A DNA stretch of 64,000 nucleotides from Nitrospirota bacterium (lineage in GTDB: Bacteria > Nitrospirota > Nitrospiria > Nitrospirales > Nitrospiraceae): assembly GCA_030645475.1 (NCBI GenBank), contig JAUSMA010000069.1, positions 1-64,000 of the forward strand. The letters are read 5' to 3'. Made by a program: the position numbers and the translations under genes. Positions 1 to 7,825 of the stretch are shown piece after piece. The notes beneath the pieces are model-generated. The model saw only the letters and a program-made list of their open reading frames with translations. It did not search any database and was not told the origin of the DNA. The stretch's first letter is position 1. Every line of letters starts with the position of its first letter.

Positions 1-2
1 TG

Positions 3-542
3 GAGAAGGGAGATCGGCTCCTCAGCGTGCATGTCACCGCCGGCCAGCGGGAAATCCTGTTGGGCACGATGAAGGGTATCCCGATTCGCTTCAAGGAAGA
101 CGAAGCCAGGCCGATGGGCCGCACGGCGCACGGGGTGCGCGGCATTACGCTGGAAGAAGGCAACGAAGTCATCGGGATGGAAACCATCACTCCCGACTCC
201 ACCACGCAGATACTCACGGTTACTGAGGGTGGTTATGGCAAGCGCACGCCGGTGAATGAGTATCGTATCCAGGGACGTGGAGGGAAAGGCATTATCAGCG
301 TAAAGACCAATGAGCGCAACGGGCTTGCTGTCGGGTTTCTTCAAGTCCGAGACGGCGATGAAATCATGCTGATGGCCGCTCACGGCAAGGTGCTTCGGTG
401 CAAGGTGGATGAGTTCCGCGAGATCGGCCGCAATACTCAGGGCGTTCGCATTCTCGATCTCGATGGCGAGGGCGACCGGGTTGTGGCTGTCGCGCGGTTG
501 GCGGAAGCGGTTGAAGTGCTCCCTGAAGAGGGTAGCGCGTAA
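3..542 (+). CDS. gyrA: DNA gyrase subunit A, C-terminal fragment
   Basis: The reading frame is open from the left edge, so only the last ~179 codons are seen. The protein belongs to the DNA-wrapping beta-propeller of GyrA, the part that wraps DNA so the GyrA2B2 complex can introduce negative supercoils. Repeated blade motifs such as GRTAHGVRGI and GRNTQGVRIL are visible, and a GyrA-box-like QGRGGKG lies at about 269-289. The GyrA box separates gyrase from the ParC paralogue, so gyrA is preferred over parC. The N-terminal catalytic half with the active-site tyrosine lies outside the window. The tail after the last blade is short and acidic. Confidence 0.93.
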   Translation, partial: EKGDRLLSVHVTAGQREILLGTMKGIPIRFKEDEARPMGRTAHGVRGITLEEGNEVIGMETITPDSTTQILTVTEGGYGKRTPVNEYRIQGRGGKGIISVKTNERNGLAVGFLQVRDGDEIMLMAAHGKVLRCKVDEFREIGRNTQGVRILDLDGEGDRVVAVARLAEAVEVLPEEGSA

Positions 543-570
543 GGGGTAGCGCGGCGTTATCCTCTTTACC

Positions 571-1179
571 ATGCACGAACAGAATGCTTCTTCAACGACC
601 CCGTCCGAATCTCAGCCGAAGAAGCCGCTGGATACGGTCGTCAAGATGGCCCTCGGTGTGTTCGTCGGGTCGTTTGTCCTGATCTGGGGCGGGATGTATC
701 TGAGCCGTCCCGATCGTTCGATCCCTCCTTTTAGCATCGGATCGCAAGAAGAGACGGCCGTTGCGATTCATGTCCCCTCGTGGACGAGCGATCAGGAAAT
801 CGAAACGCTGATCGAGCGTTTCCGCAAAGTCGGCCGCGAATCGAGAAATTTCGGGTCGCTCAAAGTGAGGCCGACGACGCCGGACGATCCGACCAACCGC
901 TACCGCCGACTCACCCTCTATGTGTTTTCTCTCGATGCCTGGGCTGATCCGATGATGCTTCACAAGTATCTGACCGGTGAAGATCGGGATGTGCGCGACG
1001 GGTTTCGAAAAGCCTTACGGGGGCTGTATCAGATTACGGAGTCGGACGAAGAAGGGCGGATCGGTCCTATGCTGGAGGGTCCTGAGACGCCGGCGACGAA
1101 GGTCTATGCCCACCAGCTCTTCAAAGGACCGCTCAACGTGCCTTTGGTCCAGGCGGTTGAGCCAGTGCCTGCGCCATGA
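571..1179 (+). CDS. Membrane-anchored hypothetical protein
   Basis: A 202-residue protein not recognised as a named family. Residues ~1-25 are polar, ~26-46 form one hydrophobic segment (ALGVFVGSFVLIWGGMYL), and the rest is soluble and mixed alpha/beta in character, so an N-terminal anchor with an exported C-terminal domain is likely. It begins 28 bases after gyrA, so it may be co-transcribed. Its last 47 bases overlap the 3' end of the DciA-like gene on the other strand. No catalytic motif or cysteine pair is apparent. Confidence 0.75.
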   Translation: MHEQNASSTTPSESQPKKPLDTVVKMALGVFVGSFVLIWGGMYLSRPDRSIPPFSIGSQEETAVAIHVPSWTSDQEIETLIERFRKVGRESRNFGSLKVRPTTPDDPTNRYRRLTLYVFSLDAWADPMMLHKYLTGEDRDVRDGFRKALRGLYQITESDEEGRIGPMLEGPETPATKVYAHQLFKGPLNVPLVQAVEPVPAP

Positions 1180-1621
1180 GCTGCGCCAGGTGATTGCGGA
1201 GCTCCGGGTCTTGAATCGTGGTCACATGCGCCGAGATCTCCGCGAGTAGCGCGTCGCTCGGTGGGGAGGCCGGCGCGTGATGCACCTCAGGCACTGCGGC
1301 AGCACGGTCGACTTTCGGCAACGTCCCTACCCGCAATACGATGTCCGTAATGAGTTCTGAACCAACTACTCTGTTGAGCTTTTCGATGAGCGTCGGTTTT
1401 AGGAAGGTGAGTTGGTGGAGCCAGACACTATTGTGGACTAAGAGGTAGAGTTTCTTGTATCGAATCTGATCGGGCCAGGTATTCGAGGCCATGGGTTCCC
1501 CGACGATGGAGACCCAATTCCGCCGCAAGCGGCTTTCGAGCAGTATGGATTCGAGCCCAAGACGGCGAACCAGTCCTTCGAGGACGCTGAATACTGAATC
1601 GTTGGAGCTGAGTCCGCCCAT
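1133..1621 (-). CDS. DciA-like DUF721 protein
   Basis: A 162-residue protein with a DUF721 core at about residues 15-100: a tryptophan followed by IVGEPMASNTWP, a strand pair around KKLYLLVHNSVW, and a helix containing LIEKLNRVVG. DUF721 includes DciA, the ancestral loader of the DnaB replicative helicase, and the gene is often found near gyrase genes, as here. The C-terminal ~60 residues are Ala/Pro-rich and probably flexible. It converges on the preceding gene and overlaps it by 47 bases. Helicase-loader function is inferred from family and context, not shown. Confidence 0.8.
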   Translation of the reverse strand: MGGLSSNDSVFSVLEGLVRRLGLESILLESRLRRNWVSIVGEPMASNTWPDQIRYKKLYLLVHNSVWLHQLTFLKPTLIEKLNRVVGSELITDIVLRVGTLPKVDRAAAVPEVHHAPASPPSDALLAEISAHVTTIQDPELRNHLAQLMAQALAQPPGPKAR

Positions 1622-1752
1622 GGGGCCATCATAGCAAAATCGGTTGAGGCAATCAGTAGCCGGCTCCCGGTCATACTCGGATGGTCTTTTCCTGGTATTC
1701 TAGAACGAATGCTGTCCGCGCTTATACTTTGGCAATGAAAGTCTGATGCCTG

Positions 1753-2232
1753 ATGGGGAAAGAGAGAGAGAGTTTTGAACGGCCGGTGGTCACGAACCGT
1801 AAGGCGTACCACGACTACTTTATTGAAGAGAAGTTCGAGGCGGGTATCATGCTCCAGGGCACGGAGGTCAAGTCTCTCCGTGAGGGGCGCGTGAACCTGT
1901 CAGATAGTTATGCCAGTGTGAGAGAAGGGCAGATATTTCTCCACCATTGCCACATCAGTCCCTACAGCCACGGCAACCTTTCGAATCATGAACCGCTCCG
2001 CACCAGGAAACTCCTGCTCCATCGCAAGGAGATCAATAAACTCCTCGTCAAGACGCAGCAGCAGGGGCTGACGATCATCCCGCTCAGAATCTATTTTTCC
2101 AATCGTGGCCTGGCCAAAGTCGAACTCGGGTTGGCGAAAGGCAAAAAACAGCATGACCGCCGGGAATCCGACAAGACGCGTGAAGCCAGCCGCGAAGTGG
2201 AACGGGCGATGAAAGGATCGCGGCGCGATTAA
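1753..2232 (+). CDS. smpB: SsrA-binding protein SmpB
   Basis: 159 residues, the normal SmpB length. It binds the tRNA-like end of tmRNA and brings it to stalled ribosomes in trans-translation. The family signature is clear: an N-terminal NRKAYHDYFIEE stretch, FEAGIMLQGTEVKSLREGRVNL, HISPYSHGN, and a lysine/arginine-rich C-terminal tail (KGKKQHDRRESDK) that folds into the mRNA channel. The ATG at 1753 fits the family's start. Its RNA partner, tmRNA, is encoded 18 kb downstream in this window. Confidence 0.97.
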   Translation: MGKERESFERPVVTNRKAYHDYFIEEKFEAGIMLQGTEVKSLREGRVNLSDSYASVREGQIFLHHCHISPYSHGNLSNHEPLRTRKLLLHRKEINKLLVKTQQQGLTIIPLRIYFSNRGLAKVELGLAKGKKQHDRRESDKTREASREVERAMKGSRRD

Positions 2233-2321
2233 TTCGCACGGGTCCGTTTCCTGCTGTCTCGCTCGAACCGATTGATCCCACTCACAATTTTACAAAGAAA
2301 AGAGGGGACGGATTTTCTCTA

Positions 2322-2352
2322 TTGATATTGTGCTAACTAGGACTATTATAAT
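2322..2352 (+). promoter_or_regulatory. Sigma70-type promoter for the DoxX cluster
   Basis: TTGATA at 2322-2327 is followed after 16 bases by TATTAT at 2344-2349; this overlaps TATAAT at 2347-2352 (19-base spacing). It lies about 70 bases upstream of the start codon at 2420 in an otherwise gene-free, locally AT-rich 187-base gap. It is the only promoter-like element noticed before the closely packed cluster that follows. Confidence 0.5.
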
Positions 2353-2419
2353 CGACATGTCGGGCAGTGCAATGTTCGGCGATCGGACGAGGTGGTTAGA
2401 CCATTCAAGGAGGTGTGTG

Positions 2420-2863
2420 ATGCGGCAATTATTTTACACAGACAACAACTGGGCCGGTCTTATTCTCCGTGTAACACTCGGACTGGTGATGTTTCCGCAT
2501 GGAGCCCAGAAATTATTGGGCTGGTATGGCGGGTTCGGATTCGCCGGAACCATGGGATTTTTCACGGAGACCATGCATTTGCCTTGGATCGTCGCCTTCT
2601 TGGTGATCGTGGGAGAGTCCTTCGGCAGTATCGCTCTGTTGCTCGGGCTGTTGACGCGCTTCACGGCGGCGAGTTTCATCGTGATCATGCTTGGCGCCAT
2701 TACAACCTCGCATCTCACAAACGGATTCTTTATGAACTGGTTCGGGAAACAACAGGGTGAAGGTTACGAGTATCATCTCTTGGTGATCGGCATCGCTGTG
2801 GCCTTGCTCATCACAGGCGCGGGCCGGTGGTCAGCGGATCGTATCATCACTGAGAAGTTGTAA
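2420..2863 (+). CDS. DoxX family membrane protein
   Basis: 147 residues with about four hydrophobic segments, typical of DoxX-type proteins. The hallmark stretch LRVTLGLVMFPHGAQKL is near the N-terminus. Family members have been linked to thiosulfate:quinone oxidoreduction in archaea and to oxidative-stress or membrane redox functions in bacteria; the substrate here is unknown. The start at 2420 is chosen because a strong ribosome site (AAGGAGG, 2407-2413) lies directly upstream; a longer in-frame start at 2330 has none. First gene of a cluster of redox and detoxification genes. Confidence 0.85.
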   Translation: MRQLFYTDNNWAGLILRVTLGLVMFPHGAQKLLGWYGGFGFAGTMGFFTETMHLPWIVAFLVIVGESFGSIALLLGLLTRFTAASFIVIMLGAITTSHLTNGFFMNWFGKQQGEGYEYHLLVIGIAVALLITGAGRWSADRIITEKL

Positions 2864-2890
2864 CGGTTGCCGGGCACAGGAGGCTCCATC

Positions 2891-3748
2891 ATGTTTGTTG
2901 TTGTGGGTGCCACAGGGAATACAGGATCAGCGGTCGTCGAGACCTTGCTCAATCGGAAGCAGCCGGTACGAATCGTGGTGCGCTCGGCTGAGAAGGCTGC
3001 GTCTTGGAACGCGAAGGGGGCGGAGGTTGCGGTCGCCTCGTTGGAGGATGTGCCGGCGATGACGAAAGCCTTAGAAGGCGCGTCGGGTCTCTATTTGCTG
3101 GTTCCACCAAACTACGGGGCAACGGCCTGGCTCTCCGAACAACGGCAACGGATGGATCAGGCCGCGGAAGCCGTGAAGGCCAGCGGAGTTCCGCACGTCG
3201 TCTTCTTGTCGTCAATCGGCGCCCACATTGCGAAAGGCACAGGGCCTATCCAGGCCGCTCGTTATGGCGAGCAGGCGCTCGGGGCTGTGGCCAAGCATCT
3301 GACCGTCCTGCGTCCCTGTTATTTCATGGATAACTGGGTACCGGGGATCGGTATGGCCAAGGGGCAGGGCCGCCTGCCGACCTTCATCGCGCCGATGGCG
3401 AAGGTGCCGATGATTTCGACCAAGGACATCGGCCGCACGGGAGCTGAACGGTTGATTGCGGGCGGCCAGGGCAAACAGGTTGTGGAGCTGGCGGGTCCCG
3501 AGGAATATAGTCCGGAAGAGGTGGCCGCGGCCCTGGGCCAGATTCTTGGGAAGTCGGTGTCGACGCAACATGCGCCGCTCAGCGCGGTGGTGCCGACGTT
3601 CACGTCGTTCGGCTTCTCCACGGAAGCGGCAACCTTATTCGAAGAGATGTACGCAGCATTCGCCAAGGGCGCGATTGGATACGAACGTCCTGAGCAGCGT
3701 ATTCGGGGTACGGTGACGCTTGCCGAGGCATTACGAGGCCTGGCGTAA
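2891..3748 (+). CDS. NmrA-like NAD(P)-binding protein
   Basis: 285 residues. The N-terminus MFVVVGATGNTGSAVVE contains the GxxGxxG dinucleotide loop (Gly6, Gly9, Gly12) of atypical short-chain dehydrogenases. The later sequence, with LRPCYFMDNW and a C-terminal AEALRG stretch, fits the NmrA/HSCARG group. Members either sense NADP(H) or reduce quinones (QorB-like). The Tyr-x3-Lys catalytic pair of classical SDRs was not evident. The start is placed at 2891 because CAGGAGG lies just upstream. Separated by 27 bases from the DoxX gene. Confidence 0.85.
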   Translation: MFVVVGATGNTGSAVVETLLNRKQPVRIVVRSAEKAASWNAKGAEVAVASLEDVPAMTKALEGASGLYLLVPPNYGATAWLSEQRQRMDQAAEAVKASGVPHVVFLSSIGAHIAKGTGPIQAARYGEQALGAVAKHLTVLRPCYFMDNWVPGIGMAKGQGRLPTFIAPMAKVPMISTKDIGRTGAERLIAGGQGKQVVELAGPEEYSPEEVAAALGQILGKSVSTQHAPLSAVVPTFTSFGFSTEAATLFEEMYAAFAKGAIGYERPEQRIRGTVTLAEALRGLA

Positions 3749-3762
3749 GAAAGGAGGCCATT

Positions 3763-4644
3763 ATGGCCACAGATACGACAACAGCAAAGCCCGTACTCGG
3801 TGTTTATCAGCCTGGGTCCGCATACATGGTCGGCGATGGATTTCCCGTAAGGAATCTCTTCCCGAGTAATGACCTCGATCGAGCAGTCGATCCGTTTCTC
3901 ATGCTCGATTATGCGGGGCCGCAGTACTTCTCTCCTACGGACCATCCGCGTGGGGTTGGAGAACATCCACATCGCGGGTTTGAAACGGTCACGATCGTGT
4001 ATGAAGGCGTATTGGCCCATCGCGACTCCGCCGGTCATGCCGGGGTGATCGGACCTGGCGATGTGCAATGGATGACGGCGGCGTCCGGGATCGTCCACGA
4101 GGAGTTTCACGAGAAGGCATTTGCGAAAAAAGGCGGCACGCTCCACGCGATTCAGTTGTGGGTGAATCTGCCGCGCGCGTCAAAAATGTCTCCGCCGGGC
4201 TATCAGACGATTCTGAACGCCGATATTCCGGCTATTGATCTGGATGGTCATGGGACATTGAGGGTGATCGCCGGATCATATTTAGGACAGAAAGGCCCGG
4301 CGCGTACGTTCACGCCGATTCACTTGTATGACGTTCAATTGAACGCGGGAGGTCGTGTCTCGTTGACGGTGCCCGAGGGGGACAACAGCTCGATCTTTGT
4401 GCTGCGGGGCCCTGTCTCGGTGAATGGGTCCTGGGAAGCCGGTGAAGCCGAACTCATCGTCAATGAGCGGAACGGCTCGCAGATTCTGATCGATGCGCAG
4501 GCGGACAGCCGCCTGTTAGTCATGAGTGGCACGCCGATCGATGAACCGATCGCCCGGTACGGTCCCTTCGTGATGAACACGAAGGCCGAATTGACGCAGG
4601 CGGTGCAGGACTATCAAGCGGGCAAGATGGGACATTTATCGTGA
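3763..4644 (+). CDS. Pirin family protein
   Basis: 293 residues with two cupin barrels. The N-terminal cupin has the pirin metal motif: HPHRGFETVTIVYEG with His68 and His70, then a SGIVHEE segment giving the second His/Glu pair. Bacterial pirins of the YhhW type can act as quercetin 2,3-dioxygenases, and others are redox-responsive iron regulators; the substrate here is unknown. AAAGGAGG sits directly before the ATG. The stop overlaps the start of the next gene (TGATG), which indicates translational coupling. Confidence 0.93.
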   Translation: MATDTTTAKPVLGVYQPGSAYMVGDGFPVRNLFPSNDLDRAVDPFLMLDYAGPQYFSPTDHPRGVGEHPHRGFETVTIVYEGVLAHRDSAGHAGVIGPGDVQWMTAASGIVHEEFHEKAFAKKGGTLHAIQLWVNLPRASKMSPPGYQTILNADIPAIDLDGHGTLRVIAGSYLGQKGPARTFTPIHLYDVQLNAGGRVSLTVPEGDNSSIFVLRGPVSVNGSWEAGEAELIVNERNGSQILIDAQADSRLLVMSGTPIDEPIARYGPFVMNTKAELTQAVQDYQAGKMGHLS

Positions 4645-5300
4645 TGGAGACGAAGCTTCACATCGAGGTCTATTCCGATGTCGTCTGTCCCTGGTGTTAT
4701 GTGGGGAAGCGTCGGTTGGAGCGGGCACTGAGTGACTCGAAGGGTCTGGTAAAGCCGGCGATCACCTGGCGGCCGTTTCAACTGAATCCGACGATGCCGA
4801 AAGAAGGCCTCGAACGCACAGCCTATCTCGAAGCGAAGTTCGGAAGCTTGGATGCGTTTCGCCAGATGGAAGAGCAGGTCCTTGCGGCTGGCGCTGATGA
4901 GCATATTGCCTTTGCGTTCGACAAGATTGCGCGGACGCCCAATACCTTCTTGGCCCATCGGCTGATTTGGTATGCGGGACAAGAGGGGTGCCAAAACGCC
5001 ATGGTCGACTCGCTCTTCAACGGCTACTTCGAAGAGGGTGCGGATATCGGGTCGCACTCAATCCTTGCGCAGTTGGCCGACCGTGCCGGGCTCAAGGCCG
5101 AGCCATTTCTCAGAGGTCAGGATGGAACGGCAGAGGTGAAGGCTGAAGAATCGGCGGGACATCGGCTCGGTATTCGCAGCGTCCCTTATTTCCTGCTGAA
5201 CGGGACCTATGCGCTATCCGGCGCGCAGCCCCCGGATCGATTCGTTGCAGCCTTCAAGAAGGTCGAAGTGGATCAGCTGACAAGAAAGGCAGGTGCGTAA
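4644..5300 (+). CDS. DsbA-family oxidoreductase, FrnE-like
   Basis: 218 residues from the ATG at 4644; a GTG three bases earlier is possible. It is a cytoplasmic thioredoxin-fold protein of the DsbA/FrnE/2-hydroxychromene-2-carboxylate isomerase superfamily with the active site CPWC at Cys15-Cys18 and no signal peptide. The C-terminal GIRSVPYFLLNG is the cis-proline loop of the fold. FrnE proteins are disulfide oxidoreductases induced by oxidative stress. The gene overlaps both neighbours by one base, so it is part of an operon. Confidence 0.92.
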   Translation: METKLHIEVYSDVVCPWCYVGKRRLERALSDSKGLVKPAITWRPFQLNPTMPKEGLERTAYLEAKFGSLDAFRQMEEQVLAAGADEHIAFAFDKIARTPNTFLAHRLIWYAGQEGCQNAMVDSLFNGYFEEGADIGSHSILAQLADRAGLKAEPFLRGQDGTAEVKAEESAGHRLGIRSVPYFLLNGTYALSGAQPPDRFVAAFKKVEVDQLTRKAGA

Positions 5301-5734
5301 TGGCCGTTCAGGTCTATGGCTGTAACCATATCGTGATCGAAGTGACCGATGCCAAGAAGGCGGTGCAGTTTTATGCCGATGTCTTTGGTTTGACCATGCT
5401 CACCGGTGGCGAAGGCGCAGCCTGGTGCAAGCTGGGCGAGCATCAATTCATGGCGATCTTTGAAGTGGAGACATTGCAACCGGACCGTGTGAAACATTTC
5501 GGTCTGATGGTCCGGGATGCCAAGCAGATCAAAGAAGTCCGGCGTAAGTTGATGAGCAAATACAAGCTGAAGATGCGGCCGGGTTTTCGGTGCGACTTCC
5601 GCGATCCCTGGGGAAACCGTATTCAGGTTGGCGATCTCAGCGACGAATCGCTGGTCTGGCTTCTTCCCTATCAGGAAGTGCAGAAGGCCGGGATTACATT
5701 CACGAGCCAACCTCGAAAGGAGAAACAATCATGA
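5300..5734 (+). CDS. VOC-family glyoxalase/dioxygenase-like protein
   Basis: 144 residues, one vicinal-oxygen-chelate unit of two beta-alpha-beta-beta-beta modules. His10 (GCNHIVIEV), an acidic position in IFEVE and the DPWGNRIQVGD strand near residue 110 fit the pattern, but the usual C-terminal Glu ligand appears to be replaced, so the metal site may be altered. Family members include glyoxalases, ring-cleaving dioxygenases and fosfomycin/bleomycin resistance proteins; the substrate is unknown. Start and stop overlap both neighbours, so it is translationally coupled. Confidence 0.87.
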   Translation: MAVQVYGCNHIVIEVTDAKKAVQFYADVFGLTMLTGGEGAAWCKLGEHQFMAIFEVETLQPDRVKHFGLMVRDAKQIKEVRRKLMSKYKLKMRPGFRCDFRDPWGNRIQVGDLSDESLVWLLPYQEVQKAGITFTSQPRKEKQS

Positions 5735-6102
5735 GCGCGGCGAATCTACAACAGCGGCTGAACGATCTGTTGGGCTACATCCGTCAGGGCAAGATCATCG
5801 AAGCAGTCACGGAGTTTTATGATAAAGACGTGAAGATGCAGGAGAATGCCAATCCCCCAACGATAGGCCAGACGGCAAATATCGAGCGGGAAAAGCAGTT
5901 CATGAGCGGCGTCAAGGAGTGGAAAGGATTCAACGTGACGGCTCAGGCTGTGAGCGATGACACAACCTTCTATGAGTGCAACATGGACTTCATTGCCACC
6001 AATGGGCAGCCGGTCCATATGGAGCAAGTGGTGGTGGCGAAGTGGAAGAACGGCAAGATCATCCACGAGCGGTACTACTACGATAGCGGTGCGAGCAAGT
6101 AA
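5731..6102 (+). CDS. SnoaL-like (NTF2-fold) protein
   Basis: 123 residues from ATG 5731, which overlaps the previous stop (ATGA) and is preceded by GAAAGGAG. The sequence has the SnoaL/NTF2 pattern: an N-terminal helix pair, EFYDKDVKMQENANPPTIG, and an antiparallel sheet ending in WKNGKIIHERYYYD. Such cone-shaped proteins bind small hydrophobic ligands and serve as polyketide cyclases, isomerases or stress proteins. No specific function can be assigned. The cluster context suggests a role with a reactive organic compound. Confidence 0.85.
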   Translation: MSAANLQQRLNDLLGYIRQGKIIEAVTEFYDKDVKMQENANPPTIGQTANIEREKQFMSGVKEWKGFNVTAQAVSDDTTFYECNMDFIATNGQPVHMEQVVVAKWKNGKIIHERYYYDSGASK

Positions 6103-6135
6103 GGCACCGAGATCTCATCACCGAGGGAGCCTGTG

Positions 6136-7242
6136 ATGCCGGACAGACAATGGACGGACATTGGAAGCGTCGAAGAGCTGAAGAAGACGCCTCTGCAGGA
6201 AGTCTCTTCCGGGAAGACAACCATCGCGCTGACGTATAAAGACGGCTTGTTTGCCGCGATCTCCGGGGTCTGCAATCATGTCGGTGGTCCATTGGGTGAG
6301 GGCACGATCGACGGCGACTATGTGGTCTGTCCCTGGCACTACTGGAAATTTCATCGCCAGACCGGTCAAGGAGAACCGGGGTACGAACAGGATCAGGTTC
6401 CTGCCTATGCGACCAAAGTGGAGAACGGCCGGCTCTCTATCGACCTGTCGTCGGCGACGAAACGAAAGAAGCAGAAGCACGAGCCCCATCCGCTCGCACG
6501 CCCGGTGGTGCGCCAGGCCGGCCCGATCCGCGTCGTGGGGATCTCGACGACGGCTATGACGACGGAACATCCACGGTACAGCACGTCCGACGCGATGTTG
6601 GACGTGGCGCTGGACCATGCCCGGAGCGCGCTGAAACTGGAAACGCAATGCATTAAGCTCCGCGAGTTGAACTTTCGATCCTGTGAAGGGTTTTATTCCA
6701 AATCGGCTCAGGCCTGTACCTGGCCCTGTTCGATCACTCAGATGGATCCGAGGGATCAGCTCGACCGCGTGTACGAAGCGATCGTGCATTGGGCCGATGT
6801 GATTCTGATATCCACCCCCATCTGCTGGGGCAACGCCAGTAGTCTGTATTACAAGATGGTCGAGCGGATGAACTGTATCCAAAATCAGGAGACCATTGCG
6901 AATAAACACTTGCTCAAGAACAAGGTGGCGGCATTCATCATCATGGGCGGGCAAGATAACGTCCAGGGGGTGGCTGGACAACTCATGACCTTTTTCGCCG
7001 AAGTCGGCTGCCAGTTCTCACAGTTTCCATTCATTGCCCATTCAAGGGGTTGGAGTGCCGAGGACATGGAGCGGAATGTCAAAGAGGTCCAGAATAGCCA
7101 GGAACTTCGGAAAGGGGCGCAAGAACTCGTTGTGCGCGCGGCGGACTTGGCGACGCTCATGATCGGCGGTCAGATTCCTGAGCATCCGCTTGCCCGTGGT
7201 GGACGGAAGGCCCATCAGCTCGATCGTGAGCCGACCGGGTAA
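6136..7242 (+). CDS. Rieske ferredoxin-flavodoxin/FMN reductase fusion
   Basis: 368 residues with two redox modules. Residues ~5-105 form a Rieske [2Fe-2S] ferredoxin with Cys46-x-His48 (VCNHVGG) and Cys65-x2-His68 (CPWHYWKF). After a basic linker (TKRKKQKHEP) comes an NADPH-dependent FMN reductase/flavodoxin domain, residues ~130-340, containing ADVILISTPICWGN. Three cysteines in SCEGFYSKSAQACTWPC lie where iron-sulfur flavoproteins carry a cluster, so a second Fe-S centre is possible (inference). The order suggests electrons pass between FMN and the Rieske centre within one chain. The start at 6136 follows GAGGGAG; GTG 6133 is an alternative. Confidence 0.9.
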   Translation: MPDRQWTDIGSVEELKKTPLQEVSSGKTTIALTYKDGLFAAISGVCNHVGGPLGEGTIDGDYVVCPWHYWKFHRQTGQGEPGYEQDQVPAYATKVENGRLSIDLSSATKRKKQKHEPHPLARPVVRQAGPIRVVGISTTAMTTEHPRYSTSDAMLDVALDHARSALKLETQCIKLRELNFRSCEGFYSKSAQACTWPCSITQMDPRDQLDRVYEAIVHWADVILISTPICWGNASSLYYKMVERMNCIQNQETIANKHLLKNKVAAFIIMGGQDNVQGVAGQLMTFFAEVGCQFSQFPFIAHSRGWSAEDMERNVKEVQNSQELRKGAQELVVRAADLATLMIGGQIPEHPLARGGRKAHQLDREPTG

Positions 7243-7301
7243 GTCATCGGTAGAGGTAGAATGTATTTACGAATCGTGTCTCCTATCTGTGGGGTGCAGG
7301 A

Positions 7302-7748
7302 ATGAGGGCTCACTATCTCGGCCATGTCGTGTTCTATGTGAAAGATCTGCAGCAGTCCCTTGCCTTCTATCGGGATCTGTTGGGCTTCAAGGAGGTTGGA
7401 CGGATTTTCAACGGTGCGGCGGCAGCGCTGACCTCTGGACGGACCCATCACGAGCTGCTGTTGATTCAGGTCGGTGCTGCGCCTGGTCCACTCGAAGGAC
7501 GCCGTCGAGGGCTCTATCACATCGGTATCAAGGTCGGAGATAGTCTCGACGAGTTGCGTACGGCGAAGAAAGAGCTGGAGCAGGCCGGGATCACGATCGA
7601 CGGCATGAGCGATCATACGGTGAGCCAAAGCCTCTATCTGCGCGATCCGGATGGGAATGAGATTGAGTTGTATGTGGACGCAGATGAATCGGTATGGAAG
7701 AGCGATCCGGCGGCTGTGGTGTCGCCGATCAAGCCCCTTGTGCTCTGA
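7302..7748 (+). CDS. VOC-family extradiol dioxygenase/glyoxalase-like protein
   Basis: 148 residues. Two VOC modules with apparently intact ligand positions: His near the N-terminus (YLGHVVFYVKD), His in GLYHIGIKV at about residue 73, and Glu in RDPDGNEIELYVD at about residue 124. This resembles catechol 2,3-dioxygenase-like and glyoxalase proteins. It differs clearly from the other VOC gene at 5300, so it is not a recent duplicate. It lies 59 bases after the Rieske-flavodoxin gene and is probably the last gene of the cluster. Confidence 0.9.
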   Translation: MRAHYLGHVVFYVKDLQQSLAFYRDLLGFKEVGRIFNGAAAALTSGRTHHELLLIQVGAAPGPLEGRRRGLYHIGIKVGDSLDELRTAKKELEQAGITIDGMSDHTVSQSLYLRDPDGNEIELYVDADESVWKSDPAAVVSPIKPLVL

Positions 7749-7825
7749 TCGTAGGTGCGAGGTAGAGAACTCTGAGCATAAAGAGGTAGACTGAGCGGCT
7801 CCTCTACAATGGAATTGGTTTGATC

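Noticed and set aside
2330-2419. Upstream in-frame extension of the DoxX gene
   Set aside because: No ribosome site, and the added residues look unlike the family; the start at 2420 has AAGGAGG.
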